64,000 bases of DNA from Aurantiochytrium sp. KH105 (Eukaryota > Sar > Bigyra > Thraustochytrida > Thraustochytriidae), in the NCBI GenBank assembly GCA_003116975.1, contig BGKB01000012.1:434001-498000 (forward strand), in the 5' to 3' direction. The notes under the pieces are model-generated. The model was not told where the DNA came from and searched no databases. It was given only the letters and a program-made list of their open reading frames with translations. The translations under genes and the position numbers were made by a program. Every line of letters starts with the position of its first letter. Positions within the stretch are counted from its first letter, which is position 1. Below are positions 10,104 to 19,354 of this stretch, in pieces.

Positions 10104-12176
10104 ATGAGCGAAATTAGGTTCATTGTCGAGCGGCTCAACCAGAAGCCGTTCAATCGCGATTTGACGCTCGTGAGCTTTGACGAGCTTGGTCCTTTTGAGC
10201 TGCTCCAGCTGCTTAACAATGTGCTCGAATACCTTGACCCGCATTTGCACAAGGTCGATCTGCGCGAGGAGAACCAGTCGCGCGAAGGCGCCACTGCATC
10301 GCGCATGACTGACTTCTTGCGCATTCTCAAGTACAAGATCCCGGACAGCAACGTGGAACGCTTCAAGGCTTCTCTTGGCAATGGTGAGCGTAGCACTGTG
10401 TACCCAATTTTACACTACTTGCTCTCGCGTCTGGAACCCATGAAGACACGCGCATATCTCGCGCGCTACCTGGTAAACGTGGAGATTCCTTCCGCATTTC
10501 TGCACGATGAGGCAATCCAGGACGTCTATCAACACTACAAACAGTGCCAGCGCGAGTTCAAGGAAACGCACAAAGCCGTGGAAAACCTGCGGCACAGCAC
10601 AATGCAGCCTGGCGAGCTCAAGCGTGAGATTGCGCAGCTTGAGGAGGAAAAAGGTCAGCTCATCGAAAAGATTGCCCAGCTCAAGCGCAAGACAGAGGAT
10701 ATGCCTGGTTTCCAGGAGCTGTACGACGTAACGAGCGCGCTGCGACGTGAACAAGAGGACGAGACAAAGCTGCAGGACCAGGGCCGCGAGCAACAGGCTG
10801 CGCTCGAGGCGAGTGAGCGACGACTTGCAGAGCTCCGCAGACGATACGACGAGCTCAGTGCCGCGCAGCGCGACGACGACCCGGACGAACTGCTCAGCCG
10901 TCTCGAACGCGAGGTTCACGAGCAGCGCGAGGCACTCGAGTCCGAACTTCCACGCCAACTTCAAGATGCATACGACCGTCTTGGCGATGTGGAGCGTGGG
11001 CTGAGCGAGCCCATCAAGACGCAGAGCGATGTCGATGATATGGAAGCTCGTGTCATCAAGGCTCGGCGGGAGATTGACTCGCTTCAGGAACAAGTCGATC
11101 GCTCGCGAAGACTCAATGGCGGTGATGACAAACTCAAGATGTTCCGACAGCAGGGCGCCATGATCCAAAAGAAGCTCCAACAGAAGGACAGCGAGCTTGA
11201 GGAAGTGCGCGACGAGGCGCAGCGTCTCGACAAGGAGCTCGCCGACAAGGAAAGGGCTCTTGCCGCGTCTGCGGGTGCCCATCCTGGACGACGCGGCGAT
11301 TTTCGCCAGTACGCCAACGAGCTCCGACAAAAGACGCAGGAATACCGTCGCAAGAAGCAGGAACTGGCTGCCCTTCGTGCAGAGACTGTCATTCTAACGC
11401 GCACGGAAACAATTTTACGATCGCGGGGAGAGAACGTCGAGGAGTTCCTCAAGGCGATGGAGCGCGGCAAAGGCGTCGAGGGCGCCGCGCAGATGGAGCA
11501 AGAACTCGAGGACGTGTCAAAGCGGGCTGCGGTCCTGAACAAGAATAAGAAGATGACACTCGAGGAAATTTCGGAGATTGTGCGCCAGCTCAAGGACACG
11601 CTTGCCAAGCGCAAGGCGAAATTAAACCCGCAAATCACCAAGCTGCGCGCTGTTCGTGAAAAATTCAAAGACCTTGAGCATGACTATCTCGACAAAAAAG
11701 CTGTTTATGAAAACACGGCTGTCGGCCTCGAAAGCGAGCGTATCAAGCTCGAAAGTAATTGCAATGCCTTGCAGAGTGAGGCCATTCGCGAAGAGTCTCG
11801 CTTTCACTACCTGCACTGCCTCACGGATATTGCCAATGTACAGCTGAATCGTGTGCAAGACGAGCTTGCCTTCCAGCGAGGAGAAGGACGTTTGTTGCGT
11901 GATTTCAAGTCGTACAAAGACTTGTACCAGCAAAAGATCCAGCAGCAGGAGCAGCTTTCGAAAGAGCTCCGGAAAAAGCAAAAAGGTCTCAAGGAGAACG
12001 CCCCCATCAACACGGAGCAGCGGCAAATGTTTGTGGATCTCAAGCGGCTCCTGCACGCAAAGCTTGGTGTCGCCCAGCAGAGCCAGATTCCTGGCGGCTA
12101 CAGCGACGGTGGAAGTAACGTCCTTGATCTCAATAACGACTCGGGTGGCGCTAATATCATGACAATCGACCAATAA
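10104..12176 (+). CDS. IFT81: Intraflagellar transport protein 81
   Basis: Predicted 690-residue IFT81, a core IFT-B subunit that binds tubulin with IFT74 and carries cargo along flagellar axonemes. The N-terminus matches the family (IRFIVERLNQKPFNRDLTL, FDELGPFELLQLLNNVL, then DLREE and FLRILKYK), which forms the calponin-homology-like tubulin-binding domain (~1-125). The remainder is long coiled coil (~150-640), ending in a polar tail. Length is close to other IFT81 proteins. One uninterrupted ORF. Its presence implies flagellated cells; a second IFT-B gene (IFT20) lies at 32301-32702. Confidence 0.93.
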   Translation: MSEIRFIVERLNQKPFNRDLTLVSFDELGPFELLQLLNNVLEYLDPHLHKVDLREENQSREGATASRMTDFLRILKYKIPDSNVERFKASLGNGERSTVYPILHYLLSRLEPMKTRAYLARYLVNVEIPSAFLHDEAIQDVYQHYKQCQREFKETHKAVENLRHSTMQPGELKREIAQLEEEKGQLIEKIAQLKRKTEDMPGFQELYDVTSALRREQEDETKLQDQGREQQAALEASERRLAELRRRYDELSAAQRDDDPDELLSRLEREVHEQREALESELPRQLQDAYDRLGDVERGLSEPIKTQSDVDDMEARVIKARREIDSLQEQVDRSRRLNGGDDKLKMFRQQGAMIQKKLQQKDSELEEVRDEAQRLDKELADKERALAASAGAHPGRRGDFRQYANELRQKTQEYRRKKQELAALRAETVILTRTETILRSRGENVEEFLKAMERGKGVEGAAQMEQELEDVSKRAAVLNKNKKMTLEEISEIVRQLKDTLAKRKAKLNPQITKLRAVREKFKDLEHDYLDKKAVYENTAVGLESERIKLESNCNALQSEAIREESRFHYLHCLTDIANVQLNRVQDELAFQRGEGRLLRDFKSYKDLYQQKIQQQEQLSKELRKKQKGLKENAPINTEQRQMFVDLKRLLHAKLGVAQQSQIPGGYSDGGSNVLDLNNDSGGANIMTIDQ

Positions 12177-12316
12177 AAGGAAATGTTTGATGGCCCCCCG
12201 ATTGCTGCGCATGTCGCTTGTAAGCTATTCTGTTTGAGCGCGACTCTCGTTCACATTAGACCTCGTATTCTTTTGTTTGCTTTGCTCGATTGAGCCATGA
12301 CGCTCCACATAATACG

Positions 12317-13342
12317 TCATCGTCCACGAACTGACTCCGTTCCCGCCCCGCTGGCGCCTTCGGCGCGCTCGGTCGGCACCGCGGTAGAAATGGACGCACT
12401 GGCACTAGTTACGGCGTCAGGTCGAGCGCGGCTCAAGCGGCGATCAAAGCCAATGGTGCGTAAAACCGCCAGCGTCAGCCATTCGGCAAAGACGAAGATC
12501 TGCAATGATCGAGGCAAAAATGTTGTTGGCGCGTGCTGAACGGGGGCTGTCACGATGGAGAGTACCAAGCATACAGGAAAGGTGACGCAGTAGATTCCGT
12601 AGCCGAGATAGGCAGGAATGAAGGTGACGAGGAGGGCGCATGGTAAACCAAAGCCCGCCATGAATGGCCAGCAAGATTGGAACATGCGAAGACGCTTGCG
12701 AAAATCCCACCCTTGATGCTTCCACTTAAGATCATAACAGTAGAACGAAGCTGTCCATGCCGTGTATACGAGCGAGGTGGGAAGACCAATGACCGGAACG
12801 TAGTAGACTAAGAAACTAAAGAGTGTAACCCACGCCATGAGAATGTAGTTGTAGATGCTGTCGCGCAGATTCTCGGCCATGCTTTCGCCACCCTTGATTT
12901 TGCCAAACTCCAGCAGGAAGACTTGCTTGCCAATGTCGAGATTCCATGCCGCATTAAGAAGCAGAGAGAGTGCGTACATGGGAATGAGCCAGAGAAATTG
13001 AAAGGCATGTTCTGAGGTCTGTGTTACAATTTCTTGGGCAGATTTCCACACATCCTCATTTGCTTCGCTACCCTCAAGCAGGTCGCGCAAGGTATCGCGC
13101 AGATTGACGAGGAGTGGTGTCAGGACAAAGTTGTACGCCAAAAGACTGCCCAAGAAAATTGTCCCATTCATGACGAAGCACTGCTGCGTTGAGATGCTCG
13201 TGGTTTGGATTGTTGCGATATAGTGTAACGACCGTGGCCAGTTCACTGCCGCTTTAAAGCCCAGCACGAGCGCGCCCCAGGCCGAGGGCCGTGTTTTGGT
13301 CGTGCGGCTTGTGCTTGGTGCCTCGGTCTCTGTTGTAGCCAT
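12317..13342 (-). CDS. EI24-like multi-pass ER membrane protein
   Basis: Predicted 341-residue membrane protein resembling EI24/PIG8 (autophagy and ER-associated in animals, EPG-4 in worm). Supporting stretches are WLIPMYALSLLLNAAWNLDI, matching the family pattern of Pro, Leu-Ser and Asn-x-x-Trp-x-x-Asp-Ile, then SFYCYDLKWKHQGWDFRKRL and WPFMAGFGLPCALLVTFIPA. Six or so hydrophobic segments span residues ~55-310. The ATG at 13342 is chosen; the longer ORF to 13852 only adds low-complexity leader. It converges on IFT81. Function in protists is not established; CysZ-like transporters share the fold and remain an alternative. Confidence 0.8.
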   Translation of the reverse strand: MATTETEAPSTSRTTKTRPSAWGALVLGFKAAVNWPRSLHYIATIQTTSISTQQCFVMNGTIFLGSLLAYNFVLTPLLVNLRDTLRDLLEGSEANEDVWKSAQEIVTQTSEHAFQFLWLIPMYALSLLLNAAWNLDIGKQVFLLEFGKIKGGESMAENLRDSIYNYILMAWVTLFSFLVYYVPVIGLPTSLVYTAWTASFYCYDLKWKHQGWDFRKRLRMFQSCWPFMAGFGLPCALLVTFIPAYLGYGIYCVTFPVCLVLSIVTAPVQHAPTTFLPRSLQIFVFAEWLTLAVLRTIGFDRRLSRARPDAVTSASASISTAVPTERAEGASGAGTESVRGR

Positions 13343-13861
13343 CTTGACGGGTTGCTGCTCTTCTACGTTTCTGGTGTCGATGGGCCAAAGCGCCACGAGA
13401 AAGGCGCGAGAGCACGTCCCCAGGGCTAGCGCCAACCGTTGGCGGGCGCAACTGGAGGCGCGTGCGAGGCCGCAGGCTGGCTCGCTTGCTCTCGCACGCA
13501 AAGCATTTTTGATGAGGGAAATTTCCAGCATTAGGCTATACTTGTTATACCAACAAACACGTTGAAAACACGTACGAGCTACATACAGTCTTGCAAGAGC
13601 GCGCGCGCGCGCGCGCTCGTGCCGTGTATGCGTACGTGGTAGAGGAAAACAAGGGAAAGAAGAGGAGTGAAGAGAGCAATAAATTGAATGTAGAAGACTT
13701 GAGCAAAGAAGAATACGATGAAAAAGAGAGAATGAAGAAATCTTCATGCCAAGATGGCTCGGTTGGCTGAGGTGGCCAAAACGTAAGACTTTCCCGCCAA
13801 CGGTGTATAACGACGCTGAGGTGAAGCGTCTCGCGCTCGGAGTCAATGCCATCGTGCGATT
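13343..13861. other. Spacer with (GC)n run, no gene seen
   Basis: Leader of the EI24-like gene and 3' flank of the thioesterase gene. It includes an alternating GC tract at about 13599-13616 that could adopt Z-DNA. Confidence 0.6.
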
Positions 13862-14392
13862 TTACATCTTGGCCTTGGAGGCCTTCTTCTTGTCGGCCTT
13901 GGAGGGAAGCTTAACAAGCGAGATGGTGGTGGAGCTTGTGACAAGCAGAGTACCTGTCTCGGAGCCGAGGCGGAGCTCGGCTTCGAGAAATGCAATCGAT
14001 CGGCCGAACTTGATGACTTTGGCAATACCGATAAGATCCTTGTTCGGAGGCACGGGCTTGAGAAAGGTAGTCTTTTGCTCAAGACTTGCGACGGTATTCG
14101 TGAGTTGCGAATAGATGACAACCATTTGCGCTGTCACTGCATCGAGCATGGCCGAGGCAAACCCTCCCTGGATCTGTGCGTGCGGACCAGGCTTTCCATT
14201 GCACATGGCGTCGGACCCACGGAACTTCATAATGAGGCGTCCGTTCTCGCGATCAAAGCTGATGATCTTGTCGTCGCCATCGCCTCCGCTCAGCGTGGAG
14301 ACAGAAGGGTTCTTGCCCTTGCCAAAGGAGGTGTTGAGAAGCTGCACGATGCGCTCGTCCGACGGCGGCGCGTCGTTCTGGTTGCTCGCCAT
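13862..14392 (-). CDS. PaaI-type hot-dog thioesterase
   Basis: Predicted 176-residue acyl-CoA thioesterase of the hot-dog (4HBT/PaaI) family. The long helix motif IQGGFASAMLDAVTA carries the conserved Gly-Gly and catalytic-type Asp position, and the beta-strand GRSIAFLEAELR is typical of the family. Length fits a single hot-dog domain with a Lys-rich tail (KADKKKASKAK). No targeting peptide is obvious. It would hydrolyse acyl- or aryl-CoA; chain specificity is unknown. It sits in a run of three minus-strand genes upstream of the oxygenase and glycosyltransferase genes' 3' side. Confidence 0.85.
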   Translation of the reverse strand: MASNQNDAPPSDERIVQLLNTSFGKGKNPSVSTLSGGDGDDKIISFDRENGRLIMKFRGSDAMCNGKPGPHAQIQGGFASAMLDAVTAQMVVIYSQLTNTVASLEQKTTFLKPVPPNKDLIGIAKVIKFGRSIAFLEAELRLGSETGTLLVTSSTTISLVKLPSKADKKKASKAKM

Positions 14393-14647
14393 CTTGTCTC
14401 GACTTCACTCGACTCGATGTCCTGCTTCGATGCAATCTCACGATCGCTGCGCGTGCTTCGCGACGAACGCGCGCGCGCGAGGGAGAGCGAGGGGAGAGGC
14501 GAGGGAAGCGAGGACGCAATAGCGAGTGCTGCTGCCCCGGCGCCGTTGTCACGATCGCACCGACCCTTGGCGTGCGTGTAGTATCGCGTTTACTTTGGAG
14601 TTTGATAGTTCTTGTCGCTGGTCGGACGGAGAGAAAGTAGGGGACAT

Positions 14648-16009
14648 TCAGCTTGACTTGACGAGCCACAAAGAGGCGATAGTAGTGACTACTACGGCAA
14701 GAAGCGAGATTGCCCAGGGTGAAGAACTCCCCGGCTCATCCTCGACCAACTTTGAGCGCTGGACTTGAGCCCATTTTCGCATAATGAGTTCGCCAAAGGT
14801 TGAAGCCTGGAGCAGGGCGTTCTTTTGACCAATTTGACTTTGGTCCTGCAGCAGCGAAACGCGACCACGCATTTCATCGTACGATGCATCCCTGCCGACG
14901 CCATCGTGCTCAGGAACAGGAGCGTCGAAATTCGGAAAGGCGAAAAACACAAAGGAATACCGCTCGCGCTCGCTCAATGCCACTCGATGCAAAGGTGAAC
15001 GAATGGCAAAGCGCGATGAGAGCGCCAGGAAATCGCCAACGTTGAGCAGAAACGTCAGAGATGCTGTGTCTTGTTCGTCCTGATTGTTTAGCTTGATGCC
15101 ATCTTGTTCCTTGTCACGTTGACCTTCTGGACGCACGCGAACCCATTCCTCGCCACTGTAAAAGTGTAGCGCATCGAGTGCATGCTGGTCTTCAATGAGG
15201 ATAAGCGTGAGCAGACCCCAATCGGTGTGAGGAGAGCTCCCAATGCATTGAGCGCTTTCATTGCAGCCAAGATCTCCATACGAGCTAGAAGCGTTGCCAA
15301 AATAATGAAAGATGCGGAGCAGGGAAATGGTCTCGGCGCGAGCGCAATTTTGTGCAAGGTCCTCGAGACCTGGGAGATGCACCAGCGTGCTTTTTACAAA
15401 TGCATGCGTAGCATCAACAAAAACGGAGAAAAGTTCTTGAAGCACATGGCGATCCTCGTGTTGTGCGGATAGCGTACTTGGCCAGAGATTGTGGCCTTCC
15501 AGCCCGTTTTCAGGTTGAATATTGGTTGCGTTTTCCCAAGCGTAGCCCATCGAGAACGCTTCCTTGACCTCGGTGGCATGGCTTCCAGACTCACCGCCAA
15601 GCGGAACGAATCCACGAGTGAAACCTTGCTTGTTCACCTGTAGACTGGCCTTTTCCTGCGCGGAGACCTGGCCAAAAAGTCGCGTTGCAGCAGCAAAGCT
15701 ACGCGGTCCGAGTCCACGTGGCACACCGTGTACACGAATAAAGGTTGCGCCGACATCTGCGAGAGCTTCGCGAACTCTGCGTCCCACTTGCCGCTGGTGC
15801 TGCTCCGAGTTAGGCTGCTGGTGCGCATCGTCGTCGTTCTCGTCTGCGGGACTTTGCGCGGCACTTGCATCTTGGTGCAAGAAGATCTCTACCGTCGGAA
15901 GCGTCTTTTGCACGGGCTGGCTCGCTTGCAGCGTCTGGGCGCCTTCGGGTAGCAGAATTGCTACAAGCGTCGCCAGCGCCGTCAGCACTCCGCGCAGAAC
16001 TCTCGCCAT
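14648..16009 (-). CDS. ER-type 2-oxoglutarate/Fe(II) oxygenase
   Basis: Predicted 453-residue member of the isopenicillin-N-synthase-like 2OG-Fe(II) dioxygenases. The iron ligands are visible in SSPHTDWGLLTLI (HxD) and in IRSPLHRVAL (distal His), followed by the 2OG-binding ERYSFVFF segment. A DIOX_N-like N-terminal region precedes (FIRVHGVP, SAQEKASLQ, QGFTRGFVPLG). Unusual for this mostly cytosolic family, there is a signal peptide (MARVLRGVLTALATLVAILL) and a hydrophobic C-terminal segment (PWAISLLAVVVTTIASLWLV) that could anchor it in the membrane. The Met at 16009 is preferred because it places the signal peptide first; 16054 is possible. Substrate unknown. Confidence 0.87.
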   Translation of the reverse strand: MARVLRGVLTALATLVAILLPEGAQTLQASQPVQKTLPTVEIFLHQDASAAQSPADENDDDAHQQPNSEQHQRQVGRRVREALADVGATFIRVHGVPRGLGPRSFAAATRLFGQVSAQEKASLQVNKQGFTRGFVPLGGESGSHATEVKEAFSMGYAWENATNIQPENGLEGHNLWPSTLSAQHEDRHVLQELFSVFVDATHAFVKSTLVHLPGLEDLAQNCARAETISLLRIFHYFGNASSSYGDLGCNESAQCIGSSPHTDWGLLTLILIEDQHALDALHFYSGEEWVRVRPEGQRDKEQDGIKLNNQDEQDTASLTFLLNVGDFLALSSRFAIRSPLHRVALSERERYSFVFFAFPNFDAPVPEHDGVGRDASYDEMRGRVSLLQDQSQIGQKNALLQASTFGELIMRKWAQVQRSKLVEDEPGSSSPWAISLLAVVVTTIASLWLVKSS

Positions 16010-16474
16010 CGTGCAAAGTTGTTTTGCCGCTCCGCACGGCTCAGCTTTAGGCATGAGGACATTCGTAAAGGACCCAATGATGAACCAATGACGAACGCGC
16101 TCCGACGGACGTGATGACTTTGACGCACGGTACGAGGCGGACTTGAAGATGGGCAGCTCGGCGTAAGACTCATGGAATCATGAAGTCTCTTGGAGTCCAA
16201 AATCAGCAAGTGTAAGGTCAGACGAGATCAAGTTGAGTGCGAATTCCTCAACAAAGAGAAAGGAAACCAAGGTCCAAACGATCTTGCATTTCGAACAATC
16301 CGAAGTAAGGAGAAGGTGAATGAGAATGAGTACAGTACAAGACGCATCATCAGCACGCAATTCTCTTCAGATATTGTTGCTGACAAGAAAGAAAGGAAAT
16401 TTGAAAAAAAAAATAGAAGACGAAACGGAAATCAAGTAAGTCATAGCATTCACTTCAGGTGTTTGATAGAAAAC
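16010..16474. other. Spacer, no gene seen
   Basis: 465 bases between two minus-strand genes. It is AT-richer than its surroundings toward 16380-16440. I see no recognisable elements. Confidence 0.5.
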
Positions 16475-18067
16475 TCAGATGGCAACCTCGACCTGAACGG
16501 CATCAGATATAGCCGTGGTTAATTTTGCAGGAGGGAGCTGGTGCAAGCTGTCTTCCTCAGGCGGAGGTAAAGACACGACGCGATGCGCAGCCCCTACGAA
16601 CTGCGAAAGACGATCGTAGTACGAGAGGCCCTTGTACTCGGGCATCTGAAGCTCGACGAGCGTGGTGCCGGGAAGACCAAATAAAATAAAACTCAACGCA
16701 GCGTCGTGAATGCCCACAATGACCTGGGCACCACGCACAAGAGCAACACACTCCCGAAAAGAGAGACCGTCGAATGGCTCGAGACGCACGTCTGCAAAAT
16801 CGAGGCCCCGCAACGAAGCAATCACCTCCTTTTCGTTCTTGAGCACTTGCGCAGGTCGAAAGGGATTGCGTAGAAAGACAAGGACCAGGGGCTTGGTTCG
16901 TTTTGACGCGTCTGCGAGCTGAGTGCGCGCCTTATCGCCGGCGATGATACGATCCACAAAGGCGTTGGCAAAGTTACGCACTTGCGGAACGCGCTTGCAT
17001 GATGCAACTTCATGGAAATTGGTGACGGAAAGCGCGCCTCGGGCTCCGACGGGAACGAAGATGGCTTTGCGAAAGCAGGTTGGTGACGAAAAACTCTTGA
17101 CGTGGCGAAAGCGTTTGCCGACCAAGGACGACCAGGCCTCGTCGAGCGGGCCTTGCGGATGGCCATCGAGAAACACCAGATTGACGTCCTCGCCGTCCGC
17201 CAATTGCTGCTGAGCCTGGTACGTGTTATACCAGTCTGCCACAGCTGAATAGACATCCGCATGCTCGTAGCGCGTGACGAAGAGAGTGGGCTTTTCTTCC
17301 CAAGAGGTGCATTGCGCTGTTGCTGCGCCCTTGATGTCGCTTGCCACTGAGCTCATGACTAGCTTAAGATGCGGGGCCAGCATTTCAGGATCCCAGGCCT
17401 CCTTGGGTAGGTCGCAGTCCATCTTAAGCGCCCCCTTCTTGTACACGGGAATCTCGACAGCCTCGTCTCGCCCCGATACACTGGAGGCCGGCTCGCCGCC
17501 CGGGGCGACGGCAATGAGCGAGGGATCAAGCACGAGATTGCTACCTTCGCAAACAGCACCTCGGCTTGTTGGGCTGTACCAGCAGTCCATGCTGGCCTTT
17601 TCGCCGTTGCAGATCTGGACAATGTTTGTGTATCCGTTTCCGAACATGCGCTTGCAGACTTCGTCGACGTTGAGCCTTTTTGGCTCCACCCAAAGGTCAT
17701 GACGTTTGGCAAGCTCGAGCTCGCGCATTTCACGTTCGTCCTCCTCTTCCTCTTCTTGGGCACGGTCGAGCGAGGCTTCGTGGACCTCAATTTGAACGGA
17801 GGCGCCATTTTCCGTATTGACGTCGTCAACGCCAACTTCGCTCGCGTCTTGAAAGGCCCAAGATGGCCCGCTACGAAGGAAACTTGGAAGCGCCTTTTCA
17901 ACGTCCACCGCGGACATAGTGTTGTCACCGCTCTGCCAAGCGGTGCCCGCGCGAACAAGGCTCCCGAGCGTGACGATTCCCAAGAGTACGATCAGGCCCA
18001 ACCGCATGAGAACCTTGAGGTTTTGACGACCCTCTTCACGAGGAACCGACGAGAAGCGTGGCTCCAT
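16475..18067 (-). CDS. GT61-like type II membrane glycosyltransferase
   Basis: Predicted 530-residue Golgi-type glycosyltransferase. A short basic N-terminus precedes one transmembrane helix (LMRLGLIVLLGIVTLGSLV, ~20-40), followed by an acidic stem and a luminal catalytic region. C-terminal motifs fit glycosyltransferase family 61 (EOGT / plant xylosyltransferase type): LVFLRNPFRPAQVL, then VRGAQVIVGIHDAALSFILF and FGLPGTTLVELQMPEY, with His-Asp in place of the common His-Gly. Donor and acceptor sugars are unknown. Its same-strand neighbour is a luminal 2OG oxygenase, so both may act on secreted proteins or wall polymers. Confidence 0.8.
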   Translation of the reverse strand: MEPRFSSVPREEGRQNLKVLMRLGLIVLLGIVTLGSLVRAGTAWQSGDNTMSAVDVEKALPSFLRSGPSWAFQDASEVGVDDVNTENGASVQIEVHEASLDRAQEEEEEDEREMRELELAKRHDLWVEPKRLNVDEVCKRMFGNGYTNIVQICNGEKASMDCWYSPTSRGAVCEGSNLVLDPSLIAVAPGGEPASSVSGRDEAVEIPVYKKGALKMDCDLPKEAWDPEMLAPHLKLVMSSVASDIKGAATAQCTSWEEKPTLFVTRYEHADVYSAVADWYNTYQAQQQLADGEDVNLVFLDGHPQGPLDEAWSSLVGKRFRHVKSFSSPTCFRKAIFVPVGARGALSVTNFHEVASCKRVPQVRNFANAFVDRIIAGDKARTQLADASKRTKPLVLVFLRNPFRPAQVLKNEKEVIASLRGLDFADVRLEPFDGLSFRECVALVRGAQVIVGIHDAALSFILFGLPGTTLVELQMPEYKGLSYYDRLSQFVGAAHRVVSLPPPEEDSLHQLPPAKLTTAISDAVQVEVAI

Positions 18068-18733
18068 CGTGCGTGCGTAGCTCAGTTCTCTGCCTGCCGC
18101 ACCGCTCGTCGCGCTTGCCCCGGGCCGGCAGCGCCTGCGTGTTTCACAGTCTGCTTGCTGTCGTGTGAGAGTCGGTCCTCCTCACCGCGGCTACTGGGTC
18201 AAGCAAGGCCTTGGCCTAGCTTTTTACGTATACCGACCAACGGCAAAAAGGACGATGATTCTGGCCGCAAGCTTTCAGTTTTTCTGGTCTCGACTGGCCT
18301 TCTTTTCTGGGCGAGATAGCAGCTTGCATGAGTAACAATGCATGGGTGCCCCAGACAGTGAAAGGCCAAGCAGCAAGGAAGAGCAGCGGCATGAAGTTGA
18401 GAAAAAATAACTAACATAAAATGATGACAGATTGTTCTATCATGATATTCATTTCGTGTATACCGTCCTCGCAACAGATTCTCGGTGAGTCGCCTTTCAC
18501 GCACACCCGCGACGCAGCGATCGAAAGATTGACTCACGTGCACACGCATCGAGAGAGTGCAGGCGAAGGAGAACAAGGATCCATTTTTCGGCTTTTGGGT
18601 GAGAGTCCAATTTCAACCTTTTGGCCTTCGGCTTGGTCAAGCGTGACAGATTGCGTGCGAGCGGCAGAGCGATAAGAGGGGGGGAGAACGAATCGAGGGC
18701 AAAGCCAAAACCAAAGCAAACGTGTTGGCCATT
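18068..18733. other. Divergent spacer, no gene seen
   Basis: 666 bases between the GT61-like gene and a small plus-strand ORF. Nothing beyond mixed-composition promoter-like sequence was noticed. Confidence 0.5.
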
Positions 18734-19354
18734 ATGCAAGGACAGCGGACCTGGACACAAGAAGAATGGCAAGAGTTTGAGAAGACTGGGCTTCGGGCTG
18801 GAGTTGCAGGGAGACAAAGTCATGTTAGAGGAAAGCCGATCAAGGAGGCCACGGTGAAGAACGATGCAGCTGCTGCAAAGACCATAGAATTCCCCAGAGT
18901 TGCTTCGCAGACGGCAGAAAACAGGTCGGCAGATCGCGTCAAGGCTTGCAAAACGTCGAATGAAAAGACACAAGAGGCAAGCGTAAAGACCGCGATGGCT
19001 TCTCGCGCTTCGAATGTCGAGCAGAAAAAGGACGAACACTGGCAGAACTACGCTTGTCTTGGACTATTTCCAACCGTAAATGGCGTCGCGAACGCCCCGA
19101 TATCAAGTGCCGCTCGAACGACGAATATTTCGCGAGAAAAGACTACACCTTCACGTAACGACTTTTCCAGGACTTCTTCTTTCGCGGAATCGACGCAGCC
19201 GGTGACTCGAATGTCCTCGACGCCTCTCGCGGGTCAAGACTCGTCTGCGCGCGTTGAAGCCACAATCCAGGAGAGGACGAAAGAGCAATTCGGGCTGCGT
19301 ATTGCTAACTCTGGCAGCGAGAATCGGACACAGATGTCACCATTTCGTTCGTAA
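18734..19354 (+). CDS. Hypothetical protein with GLFP-type motifs
   Basis: Predicted 206-residue polar, probably disordered protein of unknown function. The first ATG is at 18734; the reading frame is open a little further upstream without ATG. It carries two or three copies of a short motif, EEWQEFEKTGLRAGVAGRQ near the N-terminus and EHWQNYACLGLFPTVNGVAN near residue 105, with a weaker one near the C-terminus (EQFGLRIANSG). The same motif is repeated in the large LRR protein beyond the assembly gap (20577-23747), which argues that the ORF is real and that the two are related. The gap could hide further exons. Confidence 0.5.
   Translation: MQGQRTWTQEEWQEFEKTGLRAGVAGRQSHVRGKPIKEATVKNDAAAAKTIEFPRVASQTAENRSADRVKACKTSNEKTQEASVKTAMASRASNVEQKKDEHWQNYACLGLFPTVNGVANAPISSAARTTNISREKTTPSRNDFSRTSSFAESTQPVTRMSSTPLAGQDSSARVEATIQERTKEQFGLRIANSGSENRTQMSPFRS

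Noticed and set aside
10410-11330. 306-codon minus-strand ORF inside IFT81
   Set aside because: Leu-rich translation is the antisense of coiled-coil codons; IFT81 on the plus strand is secure.
12317-13852. Longer 511-residue form of the EI24-like protein
   Set aside because: The extra 170 residues are Ser/Arg/Leu-rich leader including a GC microsatellite; family similarity starts after 13342.
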